From Desarmillaria ectypa (Eukaryota > Basidiomycota > Agaricomycetes > Agaricales > Physalacriaceae): a stretch of 64,000 bases of DNA. Positions 25,176 to 36,400 of this stretch are shown here, piece by piece. The stretch spans positions 2,294,001 through 2,358,000 of the forward strand of contig JAUDYN010000009.1 in NCBI GenBank assembly GCA_030407005.1, written 5' to 3'. Position numbers and translations under genes: made by a program. Each line of letters starts with the position of its first letter. Position 1 is the stretch's first letter. A model generated the notes under the pieces. The model worked only from the letters and a program-made list of their open reading frames with translations, made no database searches and had not been told where the DNA came from.

Positions 25176-26306
25176 GGGAGGAAACTGACGAGAATTATAG
25201 AATTCAGGTGTAATTAAGGGAGGATGGTGCCATTGATAGAAAATATGAATCTTAGAAGCGGTCGTAGATTGAGGATCAGCTCCTGAACTGCCACATTTGC
25301 TGTATGAAGCTGTCGAAGAGAACAGTCTTTCACAGCTTCCAGTAGAGCAGGCTGTCGTTCAGAAGACGCTTGTGTGATACCAGTTGTTAAATCGAATTCA
25401 GAGTAACACAGTTATGAATAGTACGGCACGTATGCGGTCCACCGTCGTAGTAGCATAGCCTGCAACGTAATGAGTAAATAGTACGTCCTAAAAGCGTATT
25501 TTGATGGAATGTGATGAATGTACCATGGCTGTAGGAGGCAGTGACTGAACGAAGGTCGTCGCGAGGAGTGGGAATGCCAATGAATGTATCCGTTACAGCG
25601 CATATGTGATAAAAATTGTCAAACATGATGGGAGACGAAAAGATAACAGCTTCGGCTATATCCGGATCTGCCTTATTCTAACTGGCAATCATAATATCTC
25701 ATGCTTAACAGCTCGAACATTTTATACAACTTTTCGAGACAAAAGGGCGCCAATCGAACCGATGCACTGCCTGCAGAAGATACAGCTTCACTCGTGTTCA
25801 ACATCATTTCATTGCCTCAACTCTGAGAACTCCGTGCAATACGAACTCATCCGACTACGTGATACCAGGTTGCCCTGGGATACATAAGTACTGTCAGCAC
25901 CCTCCACAAATATTGTTCGCAAGGCTGAGAAGTCCACGACGAGTGCCAATTCACTGGCAATGAACAATTCGTGTACTGGAAACACGTGAGATCTCCACTC
26001 TTTCGCGATATATCTTAAATCTGAGCGTTACAGACGACACAGCTCCGTAGTCGATGGCTCATTAATGAACTCGGTAAGTATCAATCCAGACACTTCATCG
26101 TAATTTTCTGATGTTCAAGCCCTCATACGGATACATTTCAAATTAACGGAGCTACCGGAACGCATCATTGTTTACCGGGGGCTAACATCAACAGCATTGA
26201 CTCCCAAGTCTTGCGTTTCATAAGGAGCTCTGGCTGCTATCAGAACCTATCTATTCTCACTTCAAGTTGTTCTATCTTCCCCCACGACGTTCGATAGACT
26301 CTCTCC
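25176..26306. other. Divergent intergenic region between paralogue copies
   Basis: Lies between the start of the decayed minus copy and the start of the intact plus copy, so it should contain two upstream regions head to head. 26215-26306 aligns with the promoter of paralogue 1. No gene is recognised; short frames at 25387-25626 and 25606-25887 have no known motif. Confidence 0.4.
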
Positions 26307-27359
26307 ATGCTCAGCACGTCTTCCATCTCGGGATCTCTCACCCTCCAAGCCGCTGGGCTCGTTGCCCTAGCAGATCTCTCTGCTGTCTCTTTGAGGACAG
26401 CTCTGATGGGAACGGCATCGTACCTCGACATTCTTGTCCTTGCACCTGGAATGCATCAACAGCAGTCCGCTGACGAAGTCAATCGCGGAGAATTTCCAAT
26501 GACTGGTTCGATGACCACGGGAAATATTTTCCGCGTCGAAAATCCGGCTACAGTCAGATACCTACAGAATATTAGCCACACAGGCTGCCTTGTCACTGCC
26601 AGAGTATCTCCAAAGCCACCCTCCTCGCTCATAATTCCTCTTTGTGACAAAGATTTATCCCCATTTTACGTCGCCGGAGCTCGTGCAGCTTTGTTATACC
26701 TTCTTTGCCCGGTATTGACTATCATCGTTTTCGCGCTCCTGGGAGCCATCAGGGATTGGTGGGGATTAATGGTCCTCGCGACACTTGTTTTCGCTAGAAT
26801 GATCAACGTCGTCGTTATAAAGCGGAGAAGTAGAGAGGATTGGAAGGGTGCAAAAGAGGAGGGAGATATTGACCTCTTTGTTCTCCTCAGTCAGGACCGC
26901 TGGGTTCGTTTGCAGGGGACGATAAATAATCTCAAGACAGCGACAGCCGGTCAATGGCTGCGTGATCAGACTGCTGAAGAGAGCTTCGCCACAGGGGTTG
27001 CTACGCTGTTGGTCTATGCTTCCGCAGTTCTCGCCGGCAATGCATCAACGGTAGGGAGCTTACTTATCGCGTGTTTGCTGCTGTGCACTGTGGCTCTATT
27101 AGCTCTTTGCAACTCCTCGACAAAATGTCTGCAGATGTATGACTGCGTCGTGCAGAAGGTTGAAGGATCATTGAGGAAGTACCCGCGGAGGATGGAGGTG
27201 GTAAAGGACCTCATTCACGAAACCCGGAGAAGTGACTGGGCCGTTGGGATGGAGCTTATTACATCTGATGAAGAGGCAGAGGTTTACAGATCTATGCCGT
27301 CGTCTAATGGGCCAGGGGATCCAACGCCACCAAATGTACCCATTTCTTCCGCTTTCTAG
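26307..27359 (+). CDS. Multi-pass membrane protein of unrecognised family, paralogue 2
   Basis: A single-exon 350-residue frame, collinear with the protein at 14340-15407. It has the same soluble N-terminal region, four likely membrane segments (about residues 118-147, 150-170, 226-244 and 247-267), charged RRSREDWKGAKEEGD loop and conserved QDRWVRLQG and LQMYDCVVQK motifs. The last 25 residues diverge. The central 155 bp (26784-26938) are identical to 14823-14977 at the DNA level, although the flanking codons differ often. The conserved frame and mostly third-position differences outside that patch suggest it was kept as a coding gene. Function is unknown. Confidence 0.75.
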   Translation: MLSTSSISGSLTLQAAGLVALADLSAVSLRTALMGTASYLDILVLAPGMHQQQSADEVNRGEFPMTGSMTTGNIFRVENPATVRYLQNISHTGCLVTARVSPKPPSSLIIPLCDKDLSPFYVAGARAALLYLLCPVLTIIVFALLGAIRDWWGLMVLATLVFARMINVVVIKRRSREDWKGAKEEGDIDLFVLLSQDRWVRLQGTINNLKTATAGQWLRDQTAEESFATGVATLLVYASAVLAGNASTVGSLLIACLLLCTVALLALCNSSTKCLQMYDCVVQKVEGSLRKYPRRMEVVKDLIHETRRSDWAVGMELITSDEEAEVYRSMPSSNGPGDPTPPNVPISSAF

Positions 27360-29114
27360 CAATGTTAACTGGAAGAGAATTGGATTTCTACCATCCGCAG
27401 ATCTTCCTCGTATATCCAGTTTTCTTCTATCATTTCTATCATCACTATGAGATGCAGTTTACACATACTTCACAGATTTTGTACGTCCAATACGATAATT
27501 CTCAACATTGGCATGGATATGCTAAGGCTGAAACGATTCACCTGTGTTCGGGTCATAAGAAGTGGGATTTTCATTACATGCATCTATTCATCTGATGCTT
27601 GTGCACTTGTTTGTTTATCCTTTAGCCGGGAGCATCCAGAGTGAAAGACGTTTCGATGCCAAAATAGGCCTCTAAAATAAACCTTTGTACCGTCTACCAT
27701 GATGTCTTGCTCTGCTTTAAGCTCATCAATGTTTTGAGATGATAGCGGTAAGCCACCTGCATTCCATTTTAAGTTCCTACATGCGCATCTCATATCACAT
27801 GTGCATTTACGAGGAAATGTGGTCGGCAGAAAATGCTGCTTCATTTCATACGTAATAATTTCTCTCAGCTAATTCCAGGCGTGGAGTAGAAAGGGACGAC
27901 ATGCTAGGAATGTGAGCCATCCCGATGTGTTGCCTGCAAGAGCGACTGGGGCATAGACTAGGATCACGGGGCAAACAGGCTCTCCATTGTTAATCAACCT
28001 TGAACGACTTCCCATCTTTAGTCCTGTCATGACGAGATCATTCTACTCGCTTGTACACCATTAAGGCCTTGCGGGTGGTTTAAGAGATAGTGTCGTGCAA
28101 GAGAGCATCTGCAGAGCAACGATGCAACTTGCGCTACCAATCCAAAGTCTGTAATTGCGAAGGATCATTTTGTCTGTCGTCGTAGATATGTGTTCGGACT
28201 GAGAGCAAGGGAAGCTGCTCTCTGCAACGACGGTAAAGGTATAGCAAAGTGTTGCACTCGGGAGATTCTTAGATGGCGGCCTCCCTTAAAATGGAGAAAC
28301 AATGGAACACTAGCAAGGAACAGACACATTCGTCGGTGATGAAAAGTCGCTTTATTTTTGGCACCGGCATTGGAGCCGGGTCAAGGCTCAAGTTCAAGGG
28401 CGGTATTGAGTCGAGTAAGGTCTCATCTTTGGTAGCGTAGGCCATCTTTGCTCGACGCTGAGTTCTGTGAGGGATCAATCAGCCCAACGCCATAGCAAGG
28501 GGGGGAAACAGGAATGAACGTACGATTGACATGCCCTAAGCGCTTGCTCCGCATTAGACATTTCCACCTATCAACCGACCATGGCGCCTAGGCTACTCCG
28601 CTTCATCTACAAGCGTGAATCCTCTGAAATCGCCACAGAGGAAAAAGCTGGATCATTTATGATAGATGATTGTAACAAGGTAAGCCGAAATGACTTGTCG
28701 TCCTCGCCAGCAACTGTGAAGAAGCCCCGTCATCCCGACTTGATGCGAATAGACACACAAACGGCCTGTCCCCTTCTTTGACATCATTCCATCCGTTGTT
28801 GCGATCAATCATTCTCGGCAGATCCAGGAGCTTCCAATCCCCGTCAAGCGCTGAACAGCATGGAGGATCTACAGGGCAGTTGCGGCACTGGTGACATATA
28901 AGATAGGGTCGAGCGATGGGGAGGCAGATGCATTGATAGTGTCTGCAAGCTACGCCTTCCCCTCAGTGTACGTCTGAAAACCGGTCTCAACTAAGAAGTG
29001 AGATCCTCCAAGGTAGTCCATCAGGCAAGATTGCAGGATTGCAGGATTGGCGAGTGTAGTGCGCAGGACGAGTTCGAAGCCTAACAGAGATAGAATCGGA
29101 TATGATGAGCATGG
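27360..29114. other. No recognised gene; left flank of Copia copy 1
   Basis: Short frames only, including 28269-28478 (minus) and 28581-28781 (plus). The last 200 bp before the Copia belong, on the minus strand, to the same frame that continues at 33672 beyond the element, so a decayed minus-strand gene may once have spanned the insertion site. Confidence 0.3.
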
Positions 29115-29325
29115 TGTTGGGATAGCAATCCCGAGCAAGTACTAGAATGTACTCGAAGGATTGGCTTACTCAGCAGGATCAAGTTTGGACCGTGAAAGTG
29201 GACATACATAGTATTTTGTAGTAAGTTCTAGAAGTAGTACAAAATGTATTTAAGTAGGACACCTCTTGCTCAAGAGGCAAGGATTTTACCATCCTTTCTA
29301 CGTTCTCTTCGCTCTTGTTACAACA
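29115..29325 (+). repeat. 5' LTR of Copia copy 1
   Basis: 211 bp, TGTTGGGATAGCAATCCC to GTTACAACA. The first 18 bp include a short inverted repeat (GGGATAGCAATCCC). By eye it is identical to the 5' LTR of copy 2 (44248-44458) but differs from its own 3' LTR at six positions. Confidence 0.95.
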
Positions 29326-29338
29326 GGTTATGGGCCCC
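29326..29338 (+). other. Primer-binding site, initiator-tRNA-Met anticodon type
   Basis: GGTTATGGGCCCC follows the LTR immediately. It is complementary to the anticodon stem-loop region of initiator tRNA-Met (GGGCUCAUAACC), allowing one G-U pair, rather than to the tRNA 3' end. Drosophila copia is known to prime from a half initiator tRNA-Met with a site of this kind. The third Copia in this window has the same site at 62278. Confidence 0.75.
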
Positions 29339-29409
29339 AGCCCTAACTGAACTACTTACATCATCACCAACTTCGCACTCTCGTACTTTACGTACACACA
29401 TAGAACCAA

Positions 29410-30840
29410 ATGGATAGCCAGTCCATGTATAGGATTGAACCCCTTAAGGGCCCAGAAAACTACCCGACATGGAAAGTGAAGATGATCGATATACTAACCG
29501 ATTTAGGTCTAATTGACTATGCCGATGGAAGCTCTGTGGCCCCGGCAGAAGCGGCACTGGTGGCAGATTGGAAGAAGAGCAATAGGAAGGCTCTTTCGAC
29601 AATAAGGCTGCGGGTTTCGGATGGCCCGCTGGTGTATATTGCTGGTTCTAAGACTTCAGCAGAAGCCTGGAAAGCTCTGAAGGACATGTATGAGTCAAGG
29701 GGACCCATGGGAATTGTCCTTGTGAGAAGGAAATTCTTTAGAGCTCAGTGTGAAGAAGGAGGAAACATAGAGGAGCATATTAGGACTATGAGGTCCTACC
29801 AGGAGGAGCTGGCATCCCTTAAGCAGACTGTTGAGGAGGAGGACTTCTCAATCACACTGATTACATCACTTCTGGAATCATGGAATTCATTCATTTCATC
29901 AGTGGATACTGCAGACTTGAAGGATTCATACAAATTGATTTCCTGAATTCTCCAAGAAGACATCCGATTGCGGGAAAAGACTTCTGACCCAACGACAACA
30001 CTTGCAGCACATGGCAAGAAGAAGTTTAATCCGAAAATCACATGTTACGAATGTGGAGAAACTGGCCACATTAAGGCCAATTGCCCAAATGGGAAGAAGA
30101 ATCCCGGAAAGCAATGGAAGGGGAAAGGGAAGGGCCAGACTCAGGCACATGTTGCCAAGTCAGATTCCGATGAAGAAGATTACGCATTTTGGGCAAAAGA
30201 CATCACACCTACTGCACTTGCAGGGTCATCATGGATTGGGGACTCAGGCACCACGAAGCATATAGTCAAGAATAGATTGCATTTTTCTGACTATGTTGAG
30301 ACCCCAGGACATGAAGTTATTGGTGTAGGAAGGTCAAAAGGCTTGGGAAGAGGAACAGTTAAGATTAAAATGGTTGAAGGAGGGAAGACCACTGCAGTCA
30401 CTCTAAAGGACTGTATTCATTGCCCTGAAGCACCATTCAATCTTATATCATTAGGGCGCATCACGGATGCTGGGTTTGAACTCAAATTCAAAGAATCCCA
30501 GATGAATATTATCTCACCACATGGCAAAAGGATTGGCCATGGAGATAAAGTATTGAAGCTGTATAGCCTAGATATTATTGCGCCAGAAATAACCCAGGCC
30601 CATGTGACAAAACCAGCCCAATCATGGCAGAAGTGGCATCGGGTAATGGGCCACTTAAACATGGGATCAGTAAAGAGACTATTTAGGAAGAAAATGGTCA
30701 AGGGAATGGATGTGGATGAGTCGGCAGTGCCCCAGAAGGATTGCGAAGCCTGCATACAGGCCAAACATCATGCCAAGCCATTTCCGCAAGAAGCTGAAAG
30801 GAATTATACCGAAATAGGTGAAATGACATTTTCGGACTTA
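29410..30840 (+). pseudogene. Copia copy 1 gag, protease and pre-integrase region, with in-frame TGA
   Basis: One reading frame interrupted once. 29410-29946 encodes 178 residues of a Copia gag (an ENYPTWKVKM start motif, later ESWNSFISSVD) and ends in TGA after LIS. The frame continues without shift into a zinc knuckle (CYECGETGHIKANC, CX2CX4HX4C), a retropepsin active site (SWIGDSGTTKHI) and a GAG-pre-integrase domain (WHRVMGHLN...CEACIQAK) up to SDL. The TGA codon is consistent with CGA-to-TGA decay of an Arg codon. The stop is present in both Copia copies. Gag and protease would act in particle assembly and polyprotein cleavage. Confidence 0.9.
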
Positions 30841-33448
30841 TAGGGGCCAGCCCAAACTCAGGGTATCCATGGAGAAAGATATTACATAAGCTTTACAGAT
30901 GGGAAATCCCAGAGGACAATGTTGTATTTTCTGAAGTCAAAACAGGGTACAGAAATCCGAAAGAAGATTCAGCAGTACCAAAAATACATCAAAGTCCACA
31001 CTGGAAGGGATCTGAAGTTTATGAGGATTGATAATGGGAAGGAATATATCAATGAGGAGGTGAAGGAATACCTCCATCTAGTTGGAACTGACTGCCACAT
31101 ATTCTCCATCCCAAAATGGAGTTGCCGAGAGAGTCAATTGGACTCTTGTGGAGCATGCTCATGCCATGCTAGAAGAACATCACCTGCCGAAATTTTTATG
31201 GCCCGAGGCAGTGGCATATGCCACATATTTGAAGAACCGATCACCAACCAGGGCCATCAGAAATGATCTAACCTCAGAAGAAGTGTTTTGTGGAACAAAA
31301 CCAGATATTTCAACACTCCAGGAATTCGGAACAAAGTGCTGGGTGTTGCAACAGGATAACAAAAGGTCAAAACTCGACCCAAAATCAAGGGAATTTATCT
31401 TTACAGGTCTTACAGATGAATCAAGAGCCTGGAGATACTATAACTCACAGACTAGGCAGATTCAGACCTCAAGAAATGTTATATTCCCTGAAGAGAGCAT
31501 TCTAAATGCTAACAATGATGAATACATTGTGTCCCATCCTCCACTGCTCAAGGGGGAGTCAGGGAGCAAAGTTGAGCAGATTCTGGATGGAAATGGTGAT
31601 ATTTCGGACAAATCCACAGGTGCCAGGAATGCCGAAACAAAAGGGGAAATGCCTCTTGATGACCTGGCAACCAAATCAAAGTTACCTGTATGGCGTGGGA
31701 AGGTGATTCAGCCACGCGACAAATCGGTCCGGATTGCATCAGTAGCCCCACCAAGTTACTGGTTCCTTAATAATCCAGCCTCACGAGGCACGAAATTGCC
31801 AGAGAAGCAGCAGGAAGTAACAAAGGAACCACTGGAGACTGCAAATATTGCAGTAGAATATGCATGTGTGGGGGAGACTGCAGATAACCTCAGTGATGAG
31901 CCATTAAGCCTTGAAGAAGCTAAAACAAGGCCAGATTGGCATCATTGGAAGAAAGCAATGGATGAAGAATATAATCTATTGACTTCTCTAGGCACATGGC
32001 AGCTGGAAGAATTACCTCAGGATAGGTCGCTTGTTGATTGCAAGTGGACCTACAGGCTGAAAAGAGATGGTGATGGGAAAATCACCAGGCACAAAGCCAG
32101 ACTTGTTGCAAAAGGATTTTCACAGAAACCCAGAATTGATTTCTTTGAGACATATGCACCTGTAGTTAGGCTGGACACATTCCGCCTACTTATGGCCATT
32201 GCCGCACAAAGAAACCTGATTATTCATGGAATGGATGTCATTGGAGCCTACTTAAATGGAAAGCTCAATGAATCCATTTATATGGCACAGCCACCCGAAT
32301 ATTCCGATGGGAGTGGCAAGGTGGCACACCTCAAGTTGACATTATATGGACTCAAGCAATCTGGCCGAGTTTGGAATGAGAAATTAAATGCTACCTTTTT
32401 GGAACTCAGATACACAAGATTGATTAGTGATCAATGTGTGTATATCAGACAGATGGATTCTGGTCCTATAATTGTAGCTGTGCATGTAGACGACATGACA
32501 CTGCTTGCCCCAGATGATGAAACCATGTCTATTATGAAAGAAGAGCTTAAGAAGAAGCTAAATGTTACAGACATGGGGGAGATTCAATACATATTGGGCA
32601 TGAAGATAGACAGGAATTGGGAGAAGGGTACTATTACCTTATCACAGAAGGCATATATTTTGAAGGTACTTGAGCGAATGGGCATGAAAGACTGCAAACC
32701 AGTCAAAATGCCTATGGACCCAAATGTACGGCTAGAGAAAATCCCTGAAGACGATCCCCGGAGCGCTGACACAGCCACCAGGCAATATTACCATACTGGT
32801 GTCGGATCTCTGATGTATGCAGCCAATGGATCTCGGCCTGATATTGCACATGCTGTCACGGAATTGAGCAAATATGTACAAAATCCGGCCACTGAGCATG
32901 TCACAGCTCTGAAACGAGTTTGCCGTTACTTGAAGGGGACTCTGGATTTTGGAATCACATATGGAGGGACTACAGATGAACTGATACCCTACTCAGATTC
33001 AGACTGGGGAGAAGACAGGACAGATAGAAGATCAACATCTGGTTATGTCTGTACCTATGCAGGGGGAGCTGTTACTTGGAGTTCAAAGAAACAGCCCACT
33101 GTAGCTCTATCCACTATGGAGGCAGAATATATGGCCCTTTCGCAAACAACCCAAGAAGTAATATGGTTGCGGGCAATTTTAACTGAATTAGGATTGCCAC
33201 CTGATGGTGCAACCACTATTTTTGTCGACAATCAGTCAGCGATCAAATTCACTGAGAACCCCATATTCCACATGCGATTGAAGCACATAGACATATGGCA
33301 CCACTTCATTCGCGAGCGCATGGCTTCAAATGAAGTCAAAGTTCAGCACTGCACATCAGAGGAGAACTTAGCAGATATATTCACTAAAGGGCTACCAAGA
33401 CCATTACATGAATATCTATCTGCAGGTATTCTAGGAGCTCGGAATTGA
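30841..33448 (+). pseudogene. Copia copy 1 integrase, reverse transcriptase and RNase H, with TAG and frame change
   Basis: A TAG at 30841-30843 stands where Copia proteins usually read SDLWGP, so it is probably TGG-to-TAG. The frame continues through the integrase core (MRIDNGKEYINEE) to about 31080, then coding resumes one base out of phase at 31082 (ELTATYSPSQNGVAER, the end of the integrase core). From there 788 codons are open: RT with KARLVAKGFSQ, the catalytic HVDDMTLLAP motif near residue 465, GEIQYILGMKI, then RNase H with DSDWGEDRTDRRSTSGYV, STMEAEYMALS and a terminal LADIFTKGLPR. The long open RT/RNase H frame shows the copy is young. Confidence 0.92.
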
Positions 33449-33455
33449 GGGGGAG
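33447..33455 (+). other. Polypurine tract of Copia copy 1
   Basis: GAGGGGGAG directly precedes the 3' LTR, the usual place for the plus-strand DNA primer. The same tract lies at 40118-40126 in copy 2 on the minus strand. Confidence 0.85.
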
Positions 33456-33666
33456 TGTTGGGATAGCAATCCCGAGCAAGTACTAGAATGTACTCGAAGG
33501 ATTGGCTTACTCAGCAGGATCAAGTTTGGACCGTGAAAGTGGACATACATAGTATTTCGTAGTAAGTTCTAGAAGTAGTACAAAATGTATTTAAGTAGGA
33601 CACCTCTTGCTTGAGAGGCAAGGATTTTACCATCCTTTCTACGTTCTCCTCGCTCTCATTACAACA
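33456..33666 (+). repeat. 3' LTR of Copia copy 1
   Basis: 211 bp. Compared with its 5' partner it carries TTTCG for TTTTG, GCTTGAG for GCTCAAG, CTCCTCG for CTCTTCG and CTCATTAC for CTTGTTAC. Two of these pairs are TG versus CA at one site, which fits an ancestral CG decaying on opposite strands. Confidence 0.95.
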
Positions 33667-33671
33667 CATGG

Positions 33672-34594
33672 CATTGGACATGTCATCCAAAGTCATAGTG
33701 CAGGGTGAGGTGGAAGTAGGAGTGCAACTGCCTTCGTCAGAAATCCTGGGGGCATAGACAGGATGGTGATTCTCCTGTCTGTGAAGGAACAATCAGCACA
33801 ACATGAAAGAGGAATAAAAGAGGAATGAAAGAGGAAAAACTCCGGAAAAACACACCCATAGTTCACTCAAGAAGGCCAAAATTCTGCATGAAGCTCTTGT
33901 AGGCTTTATGCCATAGAGAAACCGACCCACCTCACTTGACCCCTCACTGGTATGTGTACTCTTAATGAGTGGATTATAGAAGGCTCAACATCCAAGAGCT
34001 CTAGAAGAAGGGGCTTGGTGTCGTTAAGATCATCGTCTGGCCTCTCTAGAGATACTTATGAGAAAAAATACCATAATGTACCAGAAACACTTACCTTGAT
34101 GCCTCACAATGGCAATACTAGCCGAGTCTATTCTAGCTCGCCAATATGGTCATAGAATTCCCTGGTGAGTGCATCCTCTGTTTCTCATATGCCAACATCT
34201 TCAAGTTTGGCAGCCAAAAATGGGACATAATACCAAGCAGACCGCGAGTTCGCAGAGCTGGGACAGAAATTGTACAGGTGTTTAGAAAATCTGTGATGGA
34301 TATGGGAGACCATAAGCAAGGAAGTTTTGCCAGCCACATCAACAACTTACCTAATGGAAATATACGCGTTTTTGATCCTGAGTTGAGACATCTTTTCACC
34401 AAATCGTGGATCCTGGCCTCCTCCTTGGTAGTGGTAACAATCTCGTCTTTCAGAGTGGCTCGGTGCTGATAGACTGCCAGGACGATGGGCATTGGAATTG
34501 TAATGGTGGCCCATGATCTGCGATGGCTATGAAATGTGAGGGTAGGACAGGGTCCAGTGTATTGATCCATGATGTTGATATGCCATCTATGCAT
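33672..34594 (-). pseudogene. Decayed gene fragment of unknown identity, cut by Copia copy 1
   Basis: A minus-strand frame starts at an ATG near 34574 (MDQYTGPCPTLTF), runs about 70 codons and meets a donor GTAAGTTG (intron to about 34288, acceptor CATCACAG). The following sequence reads SAWYYVPFLAAKLEDVGI, then ETEDALTREFYDHIGELE, TRLVLPL and GIK, with TGA, TAG and TGA codons between these blocks. It is coding-like but stopped, and two of the stops would be CGA in an undamaged gene. Further right-to-left a frame continues to the CATGG target site and into the left flank of the Copia. I do not recognise the family. Confidence 0.4.
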
Positions 34595-35931
34595 TCACAC
34601 CTAGATTTTGCGATTTTGTAACAATACTATTGCACATCTATCCTATACTAGTGATACATAGAGGACTATAGCTGAGGCTTCGAGCTGATAGTTAAAAGCA
34701 GTAAGCAACTGGTACAGCCAGGACTTAGATGCAACACCATTAGTGGGTTAAATCTACCAGCCGGCCAGACTAGTAACTCGAATGCTAGCAGGACTAAGTG
34801 AAATACAGCCACTAGCAAATGAAGGATGCTACTAGCACACCAAAACCAGGAGCAGAGTACACAGATCTCATCAAGTTCTGTCACTAGCAGCCCAGACTGG
34901 GCATAAACGCCTAAGTCAGGATAACTAGTCACATGGCAATCTTGAAACAGGACTTGGAAATAAATTAGGAATGGATTAACCTTGAGCCCAGATCTGACTA
35001 TTTCAATATAGATCTCTTATGATCGATGCTAGTGGAGCTGGACTGCACCCTCAATCATGATCGGATAGCTGTTACAGGTACCAATATCCGGATATCCATA
35101 TAACCGCGTTACTAGGGCCTGTAGTTGGGCCAAGGGTGCGGAAAGACCAACTGTGGAGTCTCTAGACTGAATATTTGAAAAGAAAACAGACTAGACCGAC
35201 TATTGTGTGATTATTCACCATTATTCGTGACTAGCCAAGAAATCCTTACCAATATACCCTATACCCAGATGATATTTATAGTTCTGTCTCAGTAGTATAT
35301 AAGTAGTGGGATGGGCACTCGTGCAAGGCAGGCAAGCCATCCCTGCAGTTGAGCCCTCACTGGTAGTAACTGGTGTCCCCAATTAAAGGCTTTTGTGCTT
35401 AACCTCGACAAAGTGATTAATATTCACTAAGTCACCCATAGTATTGCATTGAATTGAAGTTCCTTAGAGTCACTGTTGTGTCCTGCAACAGTCCAGAGTG
35501 TTTTGAAGTTAGTCCAAGCAAAGTTAGTTATAGTTTATTCTTAGGCCAAGAGTGCCACTAGTTAGCCAAGAGTGCGACTAGTCAAGTGTTTATCACTTGT
35601 AGGAAGCAGTATAGGGCCAAGAGTGCCACTAGTTCGAAGCAGTTTCAGTCAGAATGAGCACAGTAGCTCAAACCAAGTCACTCTTTACTCAATTGTGTCT
35701 TACCAACCCCACTAGTGTGAGTAGTACTTTGTATAACTCACTAGTAACAAATAAAATGTCTTTAAGACAACTGTACTTGATTATTGAAGTCTGCAGAGTG
35801 CTTCCATCATACTCAAAACCACCCAAATTCAATATTGGTGATTAAGTGTAGAGTAGTAAGAGGTTTAGTGTGATTGGTGTTCATTGTCATTCCCTAATTC
35901 TTTTGTCACTCGCTGTTACCAAGCACATCAA
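34581..35931 (+). repeat. LTR-like repeat B, copy 2
   Basis: About 1,351 bp, closely similar to the copy at 4884-6631 and lacking the solo LTR-A insertion found there. Same TATATAAG box (near 35296) and same GCCAAGAGTGC...CTAGT repeats near the end. No target duplication was found: the left flank is the unrelated gene fragment and the right flank is Gypsy-A leader sequence. Confidence 0.6.
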
Positions 35932-36018
35932 TGGTTCATTTTTCTTGCAGTTTTTCTAGCATGCATGATGCTACTTCATGGCTAGCAGTGAAGGAGCAGG
36001 TGGAATATTTTGACTAAT
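35932..36018 (-). mobile_element. Gypsy-A leader fragment between repeat B and LTR-A
   Basis: On the minus strand this follows the LTR at 36019-36400 and matches the leader beside 620-1036 (TTAGTCAAAA after the LTR, then GCTAGCCAT). Only about 90 bp survive before repeat B starts. Confidence 0.5.
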
Positions 36019-36400
36019 TATTAGAACCAAGTCTCACATGATCTTCAGACATTACACAACTCTACGGCTGTCTCGCATTCAGACAATCACCTGTGAATTA
36101 GAGTGCAGCTTGGTCTTGGGATGTATGAGATAGTTTGGTATGATATTAGCTTTAGTCAAAAGATAGAGAATATACAGGCAAACTACCCTACTTATATACT
36201 AAAATGTGTGAGCTAATAATAAATATGACCATGTGTTGTCCATGTGTGAAATGAGTGAAGTCATATGTTTATGGTGTGACCATGGTGAGTTATCTAAGAA
36301 TAGGTTCAACAGCATGGTGGAATTGATGAGAGATGGTTGTGATAGTGATTAGATATTGATTAGATGGTGATTAGATAAGAAAAATGGAAAAATCATAACA
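36019..36400 (-). repeat. Gypsy LTR-A, minus-strand 5' LTR
   Basis: About 382 bp. The right edge is AATCATAACA (TGTTATGATT on the minus strand). Near the left edge a GTCTCGCATTCAGACAATCACC block matches the family. The left terminal bases are mutated (TTATTAG for TGTTAG), so that edge is uncertain by 1-2 bp. The right flank is ordinary sequence. Confidence 0.7.

Larger units (their letters stand above)
29115..33666 (+). mobile_element. Ty1/Copia element, copy 1, complete, TSD CATGG
   Basis: A 4,552 bp element with 211 bp LTRs (TGTTG...CAACA), flanked by CATGG at 29110-29114 and 33667-33671. Order: 5' LTR, primer-binding site, gag, protease, integrase, reverse transcriptase, RNase H, polypurine tract, 3' LTR. 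Integrase before RT and the GEIQYILGMKI and ADIFTKGLPR motifs identify Copia. A near-identical copy in the opposite orientation lies at 39907-44458. Coding capacity is broken by a TGA, a TAG and a frame change, so it cannot make the full polyprotein unaided. Confidence 0.95.
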
